Assembly (NCBI GenBank): GCA_900550375.1
Contig: URRP01000033.1
Location: forward strand, 1 to 26,055
Direction: 5' to 3'
Source of the DNA: an uncultured Alistipes sp.
GTDB lineage: Bacteria; Bacteroidota; Bacteroidia; Bacteroidales; Rikenellaceae
Length of the DNA: 26,055 nt
Numbering within the stretch: the first letter of the stretch is position 1; every line of letters begins with the position of its first letter. The position numbers and the translations under genes were made by a program. Below, one piece after another: positions 14,859 through 22,014 of the stretch. A model generated the notes under the pieces. That model was given only the letters and a program-made list of their open reading frames with translations, was not told the origin of the DNA and ran no database searches.

Positions 14859-16901
14859 ATGAAAATCCTGAAATATATCGCCGTATCCCTGATTGCAGGC
14901 GCCGGTCTCATGGCCTGCAACGACGATCCAGAACTTCAAACGACCGACGTCGGTCCCGAGATGAAGATTCTCTCCTCCGACGCCTCGGCACTCTTCGGCA
15001 GCGTCGTCCGCTTCGAGGTCTCGATGACCGACCAGCATCCCCTTTCGACGCTGAAGGGACAACTCTACTTCGACGATGAGATGGTCGCCGAGACGGTCAT
15101 CCGCACCAAGACCAACGGCACATACGAGGGAACCGTCGCCGTTCCTTTCTACAAGGAGATCAGCGACGGCGCGGCCACGCTGCGGCTGGTCGGTCAGAAC
15201 ACCCTCTTCGGTCTGACGACGCTCGAAACGCAGGTCGCCGTATCGCGGCCCGACCCCGACCACATCTTCTTCGTCTCGGGCGATACCGAGTACCGGATGG
15301 AGCGCACGGCCAAGTATCAATACTCCGTAACCGCCGAATTCCCGCAGAAACCCAAGGGCTATTTCCGCACGGACGAACTGGACGACGCGGGCAATTTCAT
15401 GACCTTCGGCTGGGTCAACGGAGCGGTTGCAACCGACAGCACCGACCAGATTCCGCTGAGCAACGCGCTGGCGGGGGAGTTCGCAGTGACGTTCAACCTG
15501 CTCTCCTTCGAAGCTTCACCCTTCATCAAGCTGCTCTTCAACGGCGTTGAAATGGAGATGGTCGACGGTTCGCACTACCAGACCGTGCAGCGCATGGCGC
15601 AGAACGAATCCTATGAACTGGAGGGCATCGGAGCACTCGATACATGGACGATCGATCCCGACTGGTTCGAACTGCAAACCGACGGCAAGCTCAAGGCGCT
15701 GCCCATCGACGGCAACTATTGCATCACGGTCAATACCGACAATTCGTTCATCTCGGCCTACACCTGCGACGCGAGCGGCGCTGCGGCCAAGTTCGACACG
15801 GCGACAGGCAAGGGCGCGCTGTGGATCGTCGGTGAAGGTCTGGGCAAACCCAAGACGGCCAACGCTCCGGGCTGGGTTCCCGAAAACGGCATCTGTCTCT
15901 CGCCCGTAGCCGACGGCTCGTACCAAGTCACCGCCGTGGCGGGATTGTCGATGAGCGCCTCCTCGATCAACTTCAAGTTCTTCGGACAGAACGACGGCTG
16001 GGGCCCCGTTGAGCTGAAAGGCGACGTGCTGAGCGCCGACAGCGACCTGATCCTCGTCGGTACAGGCAGCATTGAAGATGGCGGCAACGGCGTCGACAGC
16101 GGCAACGTGTCCCTCATCGACAAGAAAACGTTCGACGCGGGCGGCGTCTATGTCTTCACGCTCCGCTGGGCGAACGGCAAAGGCGTGCTCTCGGTCGTCA
16201 AATCGGGCGAAGTGGAACTCCCCGCCGCCGAACTGAAGATCAACGGTCAGAAGATGGAGCAGCTCGACGCCGACAACTACCAGCTGGATCTCGCACTGTC
16301 GACGGGGGATAAAATCACTCCGAGCGATTTCCCCGACGCCGCTTCGTGGTGGGTAGACGACAACTATCTCAAATCGAACGGTGACGGAACCTTCGCTTTC
16401 ATCCCTCTCGACGGCCGCTACCGCATCATGGCCAATACGGCCTTGAAGTTCGTCTTCGTGAAACGCATCAACGCCGACGGCACGGACGCCGTGTTTGCCG
16501 ACGACGGTTCGGGAGCCTGCTGGCTGATGGCATGGGGTATCGGTGCGCCCTCGATGGATTACCAGTTCGGGTTCTCGCAATACCATGCCTACTGTATGCC
16601 CGAAGTCGAGCCGCATATCTACCGCATCACCGGTAAAGCCGGTCCCGAAAAAGGCTCTTACACTGGAACCTATTTCCGCACCGACTACATCAGCGCCAAG
16701 TATTTCCACCAGAACGACTGGGGCGGCGAGATGACCGCCGCGAACACGACGCTGGCCGCCGGTACGGAGGCTCTGCTCAAACTGGACGGCAATCTGTCGC
16801 TGGCCGACGGCGTATCGCTCGAAGAGGGCGCCACCTACCAGTTCACCATCGACGCGACGGGCGGAAAGGATCATGTCGTCGTTTCGCTCGTGAAAAAATA
16901 A
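14859..16901 (+). CDS. Surface glycan-binding lipoprotein with two tandem related modules (SusE/F-position)
   Basis: The 680-residue lipoprotein (lipobox LMAC, cysteine 20, then NDDPE, a surface-export type tail) sits in the SusE/F position and should bind the glycan outside the cell. After Ig-like N-terminal strands (about 30-125) come a linker domain (about 130-255) and two similar modules (about 263-450 and 497-679). They share IDPDWFELQTDG with DDNYLKSNGDG, LPIDGNYCITVNT with IPLDGRYRIMANT, FKFFGQNDGWG with AKYFHQNDWGG, and YVFTLRWANGKGVLSVV with YQFTIDATGGKDHVVVS. Aromatic residues (WW, W, Y, F) are abundant and could stack on sugars. No catalytic motif is seen. The modules may be the DUF5125/DUF5121 domains I associate with such proteins, but I cannot confirm that. 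Confidence 0.82.
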   Translation: MKILKYIAVSLIAGAGLMACNDDPELQTTDVGPEMKILSSDASALFGSVVRFEVSMTDQHPLSTLKGQLYFDDEMVAETVIRTKTNGTYEGTVAVPFYKEISDGAATLRLVGQNTLFGLTTLETQVAVSRPDPDHIFFVSGDTEYRMERTAKYQYSVTAEFPQKPKGYFRTDELDDAGNFMTFGWVNGAVATDSTDQIPLSNALAGEFAVTFNLLSFEASPFIKLLFNGVEMEMVDGSHYQTVQRMAQNESYELEGIGALDTWTIDPDWFELQTDGKLKALPIDGNYCITVNTDNSFISAYTCDASGAAAKFDTATGKGALWIVGEGLGKPKTANAPGWVPENGICLSPVADGSYQVTAVAGLSMSASSINFKFFGQNDGWGPVELKGDVLSADSDLILVGTGSIEDGGNGVDSGNVSLIDKKTFDAGGVYVFTLRWANGKGVLSVVKSGEVELPAAELKINGQKMEQLDADNYQLDLALSTGDKITPSDFPDAASWWVDDNYLKSNGDGTFAFIPLDGRYRIMANTALKFVFVKRINADGTDAVFADDGSGACWLMAWGIGAPSMDYQFGFSQYHAYCMPEVEPHIYRITGKAGPEKGSYTGTYFRTDYISAKYFHQNDWGGEMTAANTTLAAGTEALLKLDGNLSLADGVSLEEGATYQFTIDATGGKDHVVVSLVKK

Positions 16902-16908
16902 AAATCGC

Positions 16909-16916
16909 TATCTTTA
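16909..16916 (+). promoter_or_regulatory. Possible internal promoter for the GH3 gene
   Basis: TATCTTTA is a one-mismatch -7 box, directly before the hairpin at 16919-16943. No good -33 is present. Confidence 0.35.
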
Positions 16917-16918
16917 CC

Positions 16919-16950
16919 GGGTGTGCGGCGCACTGCACACCCCGTTTTTT
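16919..16950 (+). terminator. Intergenic terminator-like hairpin before the GH3 gene
   Basis: GGGTGTGC (16919-16926) pairs with GCACACCC (16935-16942) over 8 bp, followed by CG and TTTTTT. It lies between the binding-protein stop and GH3 ATG 16971, so it can lower GH3 expression relative to the upstream genes. Confidence 0.8.
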
Positions 16951-16970
16951 ACACAACTTCAAGAAACACT

Positions 16971-19190
16971 ATGAAAATCATCCAATTTCTGACGATGGCC
17001 GCATTGCTGGGCACAGGCTGCGCTTCGACGCCTCAACCGCAGACGGCGGTCTATCTCGATGCGTCGAAACCGATCGAGGAGCGCATCGAGGATGCGCTGG
17101 CCCGCATGACGGTCAAGGAGAAGATCGGACTGATCCACGCCCAATCGAAATTCTCGTCGGCCGGCGTGCCCCGTCTGGGCATCCCCGAAGTATGGTGCAC
17201 CGACGGCCCGCACGGCATCCGTCCCGAAGTGTTGTGGGACGAATGGGATCAGGCCGGCTGGACGAACGACTCCTGTACGGCCTTTCCGGCGCTGACCTGC
17301 TTGGCAGCGACGTGGAATCCCGAGCTGTCGGCGCTCTACGGCAAATCGATCGGCGAGGAGGCCCGCTACCGCGAGAAGGACGTGCTGCTGGGCCCCGGCG
17401 TCAATATCTACCGTTCGCCCCTCAACGGCCGTAACTTCGAATATATGGGCGAAGACCCCTATCTGGCTTCGAAAATGGTCGTGCCCTACATTCAGGGCGT
17501 ACAGCGCAACGGCGTGGCCGCCTGCGTCAAACATTTCGCCCTGAACAATCAGGAGACCGACCGTGGTCATATCAACGTCATCGTCGACGACCGCGCACTC
17601 CACGAATTGTACCTTCCCGCATTCAAGGCCGCCGTTCAGGAGGGCGGCGCATGGGCGCTCATGCCTGCTTACAACCAGTACAAAGGCCAGCACTGCTGCC
17701 ACAACCAGTACCTGCTCAACGACATCCTCAAGCGCGACTGGGGTTTCGACGGCGTGACCGTATCGGACTGGGGCGGCACGCACGATACCGAGCAGGCCGT
17801 CCGCAACGAGCTGGATATGGAGTTCGGCAGCTGGACCAACGGACTGAACTGGGGCACGAGCAACGCCTACGACAATTACTATCTGGCGCTTCCCTACCTG
17901 AGGATGATCGAGGAGGGCAAAATCGGCACCGAGGAGCTGGACGACAAGGCCCGCCGCGTGCTGCGCCTGATCTTCCGCACGGCGATGAATCCCGACAAAC
18001 CCTTCGGCTCGATGAACTCCGAAGAGCATCTCTCCGCCGCGCGGCAGATCGCAGGCGAAGGAATGGTGCTGCTCAAAAACGAGAACGCCGTACTCCCCTT
18101 CGATCTCGGTAAGATCGAGACGCTGGTCGTCGTCGGCGAGAACGCCGTCAAGATGATGACCGTCGGCGGCGGCTCCTCGTCGCTCAAGGTGAAGAAGGAG
18201 TACACGCCGCTCGAAGGCATCCGCCGCTACGTGGGCGACCGTGCCGAAGTAATCTACGAACGCGGTTATGTGGGCGACGTAACGGGCGACTACAACGGAG
18301 TCAAGACCGGTCAGGACCTCTCCGACAAACGCTCGCCGCAGCAACTCATCGACGACGCCGTCGCCGCGGCCCGCAAGGCCGACGCCGTCGTCTTCGTCGG
18401 CGGACTGAACAAGAGCGACCATCAGGACTGCGAAGGCGCCGACCGGCTCAACTACGGCCTGCCCTACGGACAGGACGCCGTGATCGAGGCGCTGGCCGAA
18501 GCCAATCCGAACCTCGCGGTACTCAACATTTCGGGCAACGCCGTGGCAATGCCGTGGGTGGAGCGCGTACCCGCCATCGTGCAGACATGGTTCCTCGGCT
18601 CCGAAGCGGGCAACGCCATCGCCGAAGTAATCTTCGGCGAGGTCAACCCGTCGGGACGTCTGCCCTTCACCTTCCCCGTCCGGCTGGAGGACAACTCCGC
18701 CCATGCACTCGGCCAGTGGCCCGGCGACGGGGTCAACGTCACCTACAACGAGGGCATCTTCGTCGGATACCGATGGGCCGACGCCAAAGGGATCGAGGCG
18801 CTATTTCCCTTCGGCCACGGCCTGAGCTATACGACCTTCGCCTACGGAGAGCCGAAACTCTCGAAGAGCTCGCTGGGCGCCGACGGAAAGCTGACGCTCA
18901 CGGTCGAAGTGACCAACACGGGCGATCGCACGGGCGCCGAGACCGTACAGCTCTATATCGGCGACAAGGAGTCGTCGCTGCCCCGCCCGCAAAAGGAGCT
19001 TAAGGGATTCCGCAAGGTACGTCTTGCACCGGGCGAAAAGACATCGGTCGAGTTCACCGTAACGCCCGACGACCTGAAATTCTACGACAACACGAAACAG
19101 GCGTGGGTCGCCGAACCGGGCGATTTCACGGCCTACGTCGCCGCCTCGGCCGAGGAGGTTCGCGGCACGGCCGACTTCACGCTGAAATAG
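16971..19190 (+). CDS. GH3-family beta-glucosidase (lipoprotein)
   Basis: The 739-residue exo-acting family 3 hydrolase should release glucose from imported oligosaccharides. The lipobox LGTGC places cysteine 17, followed by ASTPQPQ without acidic residues, which argues for the periplasmic side. The N-terminal domain (about 40-330) has GIPEVWCTDGPHGIR, RNFEYMGEDPYLA, CVKHFALNNQETDR and the nucleophile Asp266 in VTVSDWGGTHD. The C-terminal domain (about 365-590) has EGMVLLKNENAVLPF and GGLNKSDHQDCEGADR. A fibronectin-III-like domain ends the protein (about 640-735, with ETVQLYIGDKESSLPRPQKELKGF). ATG 16971 begins the signal peptide; the in-frame extension to 16923 encodes the terminator hairpin and is rejected. 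It completes the locus and is followed by a terminator. Confidence 0.95.
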   Translation: MKIIQFLTMAALLGTGCASTPQPQTAVYLDASKPIEERIEDALARMTVKEKIGLIHAQSKFSSAGVPRLGIPEVWCTDGPHGIRPEVLWDEWDQAGWTNDSCTAFPALTCLAATWNPELSALYGKSIGEEARYREKDVLLGPGVNIYRSPLNGRNFEYMGEDPYLASKMVVPYIQGVQRNGVAACVKHFALNNQETDRGHINVIVDDRALHELYLPAFKAAVQEGGAWALMPAYNQYKGQHCCHNQYLLNDILKRDWGFDGVTVSDWGGTHDTEQAVRNELDMEFGSWTNGLNWGTSNAYDNYYLALPYLRMIEEGKIGTEELDDKARRVLRLIFRTAMNPDKPFGSMNSEEHLSAARQIAGEGMVLLKNENAVLPFDLGKIETLVVVGENAVKMMTVGGGSSSLKVKKEYTPLEGIRRYVGDRAEVIYERGYVGDVTGDYNGVKTGQDLSDKRSPQQLIDDAVAAARKADAVVFVGGLNKSDHQDCEGADRLNYGLPYGQDAVIEALAEANPNLAVLNISGNAVAMPWVERVPAIVQTWFLGSEAGNAIAEVIFGEVNPSGRLPFTFPVRLEDNSAHALGQWPGDGVNVTYNEGIFVGYRWADAKGIEALFPFGHGLSYTTFAYGEPKLSKSSLGADGKLTLTVEVTNTGDRTGAETVQLYIGDKESSLPRPQKELKGFRKVRLAPGEKTSVEFTVTPDDLKFYDNTKQAWVAEPGDFTAYVAASAEEVRGTADFTLK

Positions 19191-19197
19191 CCTCGAT

Positions 19198-19274
19198 CGG
19201 ATCGGCACAAGCAGTCCCGATCCGGCCTACACGACAGGCGGGAACCGTAGGTTAGCGGCTCCCGCTTGTTTTTT
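19198..19274 (+). terminator. Terminator region after GH3
   Basis: A first hairpin, CGGATCGG (19198-19205) with CCGATCCG (19217-19224), has no T run. The second, CAGGCGGGA (19235-19243) with TCCCGCTTG (19260-19268, one G-U pair), is followed by TTTTTT and should be the true terminator of the glycan operon. Confidence 0.75.
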
Positions 19275-19373
19275 GCAGCTCAAACACACTTTCAGGTGGA
19301 ACATGCTACGGGATGCTTCGGTTTTTCATTTTCCTGCAAGGTGCCGACAGGCGACGAGGCAATGGACTGATTC

Positions 19374-19441
19374 TGTCACTCCGAGCGAAACGGGACGTGG
19401 TTGATCCTCACGTCGGGCTGACGCCCTCCTCAGGATGACAA
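19374..19441. repeat. REP-like dispersed element, full copy
   Basis: The element starts TGTCACTCCGAGCG (19374-19387) and ends CTCAGGATGACA (19429-19440). The ends are an imperfect inverted repeat of TGTCAT...ATGACA. The inner part GATCCTCACGTCGG (19403-19416) and the end CCTCCTCAGGATGACAA (19425-19441) recur at 26006-26053. It lies between a plus-strand and a minus-strand operon, as such elements often do. Confidence 0.75.
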
Positions 19442-19450
19442 CGAAAGCAT

Positions 19451-19514
19451 TGTCATTCCGAGCGGAGTCTGCGCAGATATTCGTGACGCTCGCGTTTGTC
19501 ATTCCGAGCGGAGT
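19451..19514. repeat. Two further partial REP-like copies
   Basis: TGTCATTCCGAGCGGAGT occurs exactly at 19451-19468 and again at 19497-19514, 46 bp apart. Both match the left end of the element at 19374. The stretch 19275-19693 has no believable gene. Confidence 0.8.
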
Positions 19515-19693
19515 GAAATGGAGCGTGGGAATCGACCGCTGTTTGTTTCCGGTCTGCTGCTATCCACTCTTTTCGAAGTCCGATCGCGCAGGCCCGCAAA
19601 AGACGCTGCATGGCAAAATAGTTCCCTCGGGTGTTTGCACTTGATCCGTTTGATGCGGCTCTCTGCCTCTTTCGGAACGGCCCGGCAGGAGAA

Positions 19694-19727
19694 CGAAAAA
19701 GGGTCTTGCCGCGGCGGCAAGACCCTT
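19694..19727 (-). terminator. Intrinsic terminator of the DUF4465 gene
   Basis: AAGGGTCTTGCC (19699-19710) pairs perfectly with GGCAAGACCCTT (19716-19727) over 12 bp. Read on the minus strand the stem is followed by a T run (19694-19700 complement). It lies 21 bp after the gene's stop. Confidence 0.9.
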
Positions 19728-19748
19728 AACCCGAACGGTCGCCGGAAA

Positions 19749-20540
19749 CTAATAGTTCAACGCCGTGACTACCGTCAGATCGTCGATACAGAAATAGGCC
19801 GGAGCGTTCTCATTCTCGCAGGAGAAGTGGAACTCGATCTTATCCACCCATCCCAGCGGCGTGAGATCGACATTGGTCCACGCGTCGACAACCAGTTCCG
19901 TTTGGCCGTTGACGAGTTTGAAGGTCACCTCGTTCTTGAGCGCCCCGTCGGCATAGCCCTTCATCGAGAGGACGGCGTCGACCTTCTTGGGGATTCCGGT
20001 CGTGTCGTAACCGCCCTGTCCCGTCGTCCACCACAGGAACGCATAGGTATTGTTGTTAATCCAGATATTCAGCGGATTGACCTTCTTCGAGAAGGTCACC
20101 GTCGGAATGGCGCCCGCCTGCCCGGCGGCAGCGGTGAACGCGTCGTAATACCCCACAGCGAACTTCTTGGAGTCCTTCGCGCCTCCCTTGGCATAGACGC
20201 TGTACTGGTTGGCGGGACCCGGCGTCTGCTTGTTCGTATTGTTCGACACGGTGAATCCCGCGCTGTAATCGGAACCCCACTGATTGGAGTAGTAGCACAG
20301 GAACGAAGACTCGCCGGCCGTGTAAAAGACGCCGTCGTACATCTTGTAGGTTCCCGTCGTACCGTCCACGTCCGACGCCAAGCTCTTACCCGTCAGAATT
20401 CCGCTGGTATTCAGCGCAGCATCTTCGAAGGTCACGGTTTCGGTCACCATCTGCGGTCCGTCGGGTCCGTCGTCGTCCGAGCAGGCAGCCAGCGTCAGCA
20501 CAGCCGCCGCCATAAGCAGCATACGTTTCATTGGTTTCAT
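19749..20540 (-). CDS. DUF4465-type surface lipoprotein, likely cobalamin-binding (BtuH-like)
   Basis: The product of about 263 residues is a lipoprotein (VLTLAAC, cysteine 20) with SDDDGPDG after the cysteine, a strong surface-export tail. The body is an all-beta domain typical of DUF4465: VTFEDAALN near the start, FYTAGESSFLCYYSNQWGSDYSAGFTVSN, FAVGYYDAF, NPLNIWINNNTYAFLWW and the end WVDKIEFHFSCENENAPAYFCIDDLTV. A cobalamin riboswitch lies in its leader, so expression should fall when B12 is plentiful. From memory, surface B12-binding BtuH proteins of Bacteroides belong to this domain family. Binding of cobalamin or a related corrinoid is therefore the best inference. It is a single-gene unit; no btuB transporter is in the window. 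ATGs at 20549, 20540 and 20531 are all in frame; 20540 is a compromise. Confidence 0.85.
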   Translation of the reverse strand: MKPMKRMLLMAAAVLTLAACSDDDGPDGPQMVTETVTFEDAALNTSGILTGKSLASDVDGTTGTYKMYDGVFYTAGESSFLCYYSNQWGSDYSAGFTVSNNTNKQTPGPANQYSVYAKGGAKDSKKFAVGYYDAFTAAAGQAGAIPTVTFSKKVNPLNIWINNNTYAFLWWTTGQGGYDTTGIPKKVDAVLSMKGYADGALKNEVTFKLVNGQTELVVDAWTNVDLTPLGWVDKIEFHFSCENENAPAYFCIDDLTVVTALNY

Positions 20541-20723
20541 CTCAGTCATTAATTATGAATTATTAAAGTGTTCTCTACCCTTCTCTTTCCGGCAGGAACC
20601 TCCTCCAGCGCATACAGGATTTCGAACAGTGAACGCAAAGGGCGTCACCCCTTACAACGTATCGATCGCCGAATATCGTCTGTCGCTCGCAGGCCGGCAT
20701 CCGTCCCTTTTCGGGAAAGAGGT

Positions 20724-20889
20724 CGAAGGCAGGTCTTCTGACTCGTCACCGGACGGCGCCTTCCCGACTCAGTGTCAGTGGCTTCATGCCGTCCGAAAAA
20801 ATGGACTCACAGCAGCGGGACTGTTGCAGATTCGCACTGCATTCCCTTTTGATCCGGCGGGAAGGGAGGCCTCCCCTATGGAACCTTCG
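20724..20889 (-). promoter_or_regulatory. Cobalamin (B12) riboswitch
   Basis: Read on the minus strand, the aptamer opens with CGAAGG (20884-20889) and closes with CCTTCG (20724-20729) as stem P1. Inside, in order, are AAAAGGGAA, GCAGTGCGAATCTGC, ACAGTCCCGCTGCTGTGA, a hairpin GTCC...GGAC, GCCACTG, CGGGAAGG and GAGTCAGAAGACCTGCC. These are the conserved blocks of the cobalamin riboswitch, including the B12-box, in the correct order and spacing. The expression platform lies in 20550-20723 before the DUF4465 gene; which hairpin acts there is not clear. Confidence 0.95.
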
Positions 20890-20891
20890 CG

Positions 20892-20922
20892 TTGCAAAAG
20901 TAGGAAAAATTTCCTATCTTTG
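20892..20922 (+). promoter_or_regulatory. fabD promoter, overlapping a divergent riboswitch promoter
   Basis: On the plus strand, TTG (20892-20894), 20 bp and TATCTTTG (20915-20922) form the fabD promoter. On the minus strand, TACTTTTG (20895-20902) is the -7 box for the riboswitch transcript. The two boxes flank an inverted repeat TAGGAAA-AA-TTTCCTA (20901-20916). Confidence 0.8.
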
Positions 20923-20949
20923 CGACCGTTAATGTTAAAATCAGACAAA

Positions 20950-21834
20950 ATGATGAAACACGCGTATGTTTTTCCGGGTCAGGGAGCTCAGGCCGTCGGC
21001 ATGGGCAAAGACCTTTACGATAACGTCCCCGAGGCCAAAGCGCTCTTCGAGCGGGCCAACGAGATTCTCGGCTTCCGCATCACCGACATCATGTTCGCCG
21101 GCACGCCCGACGAGCTGAAGCAGACCAAGGTGACCCAGCCCGCCGTCTTCCTCCACTCGGTGATTCTGGCCAAGGCTCTGGGCGTCATGCCCGACATGGC
21201 TGCCGGGCACTCGCTGGGCGAGTTCTCGGCGCTGGTCGTAGCCGGTGCACTCTCGTTCGAGGACGGTCTGCGTCTGGTTTCGAAGCGCGCCATGGCCATG
21301 CAGGCCGCTTGTGAGGCGCAGCCGGGTACGATGGCCGCCATTCTGGGACTCGTCGACGAGGTGGTCGAGCAGGCGTGTGCCGAGACCGACGGCATCGTCG
21401 TGGCCGCCAACTACAACTGTCCGGGACAGCTCGTTATTTCGGGTGCCGTCGAAGCGGTCGACGCCGCCTGCGAGAAACTCAAGGCCGCCGGTGCACGCCG
21501 TGCGCTGCATCTGCCGGTGGGCGGCGCATTCCACTCGCCGCTGATGGAACCCGCCCGTGCCGAACTGGCTAAGGCGATCGCCGAAGCACCGATCCATACC
21601 CCCGTCTGCCCCATCTATCAGAACGTAGACGCCAAACCCCAGACCGATCCGGCCGTCATCCGCGAGAATCTCATCGCCCAGTTGACGGCTCCCGTCCGCT
21701 GGACCTACATCGTCAAGAATATGTTTGCAGACGGAGCGACGGAGTTCACCGAACTCGGCCCGGGCAATGTGCTTCAGGGGCTTATCAAGAAAGTCGACGC
21801 CGAGGCTGTCGTCGAGTCCCGTTCGACACTGTAA
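20950..21834 (+). CDS. fabD: Malonyl-CoA:ACP transacylase
   Basis: FabD moves malonyl groups from CoA to acyl carrier protein, supplying fatty-acid elongation in the cytoplasm. The 294-residue length is normal. Visible motifs are the oxyanion glutamine in YVFPGQGAQ, the catalytic serine in AAGHSLGEFSAL (about residue 88), the arginine region LRLVSKRAMAMQ, the catalytic histidine in VGGAFHSPLM (about 195), and the end TEFTELGPGNVLQGLIKK. ATG 20950 gives MMKHAYVFPG; ATG 20953 (MKHAYVF) and ATG 20932 (only 9 bases after the -7 box) are alternatives. The longer frame from 20629 runs antisense through the riboswitch and is not coding. It is a single-gene unit closed by a terminator, with no other fab genes nearby. 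Confidence 0.96.
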   Translation: MMKHAYVFPGQGAQAVGMGKDLYDNVPEAKALFERANEILGFRITDIMFAGTPDELKQTKVTQPAVFLHSVILAKALGVMPDMAAGHSLGEFSALVVAGALSFEDGLRLVSKRAMAMQAACEAQPGTMAAILGLVDEVVEQACAETDGIVVAANYNCPGQLVISGAVEAVDAACEKLKAAGARRALHLPVGGAFHSPLMEPARAELAKAIAEAPIHTPVCPIYQNVDAKPQTDPAVIRENLIAQLTAPVRWTYIVKNMFADGATEFTELGPGNVLQGLIKKVDAEAVVESRSTL

Positions 21835-21865
21835 GCCGCGGAGTTTCCACTACATAGTATAAAAG

Positions 21866-21897
21866 GAACCGTTTGTATATCAAACGGTTCTTTTTTT
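21866..21897 (+). terminator. Intrinsic terminator of fabD
   Basis: GAACCGTTTG (21866-21875) and CAAACGGTTC (21881-21890) form a perfect 10-bp stem with loop TATAT, followed by seven T. Confidence 0.93.
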
Positions 21898-21968
21898 CTT
21901 TTGAAAAACAGGCAGCAAGGATTCTTAAAAAATTTCAAATATTCTTCTTATTTTCAAAATAAAGTTTT

Positions 21969-21976
21969 TATATTTG
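21969..21976 (+). promoter_or_regulatory. -7 element of the ROK regulator gene
   Basis: TATATTTG is a perfect TAnnTTTG box 38 bases before ATG 22015, in an AT-rich stretch. The -33 is not clear. Confidence 0.65.
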
Positions 21977-22014
21977 CAGAACATAACAAAAGAATATCGG
22001 AATATCTCCTTCCC

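Noticed and set aside
16971..18704. Long minus-strand open frame of 581 codons opposite GH3, and a 506-codon one opposite susD
   Set aside because: They arise from GC-rich third codon positions of the true genes; they show no family motif, and the plus-strand frames are unmistakable.
6303..19274. Glycan locus as an integrated island at tRNA-Lys
   Set aside because: There is no integrase, no repeat of the tRNA 3' end downstream, and codon use is like its neighbours.
19435..19720. Two short frames (19435-19644 plus, 19499-19720 minus)
   Set aside because: Both are made of REP-like repeat sequence and have no start signals or protein-like composition.
20629..20949. Upstream extension of fabD
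   Set aside because: It runs antisense through the cobalamin riboswitch and precedes the fabD promoter; FabD begins at MMKHAYVFPG.
21901..22014. TTG start giving the ROK protein 38 more residues
   Set aside because: It precedes the -7 box at 21969 and the extra residues are not conserved-looking; ATG 22015 fits the winged-helix start.
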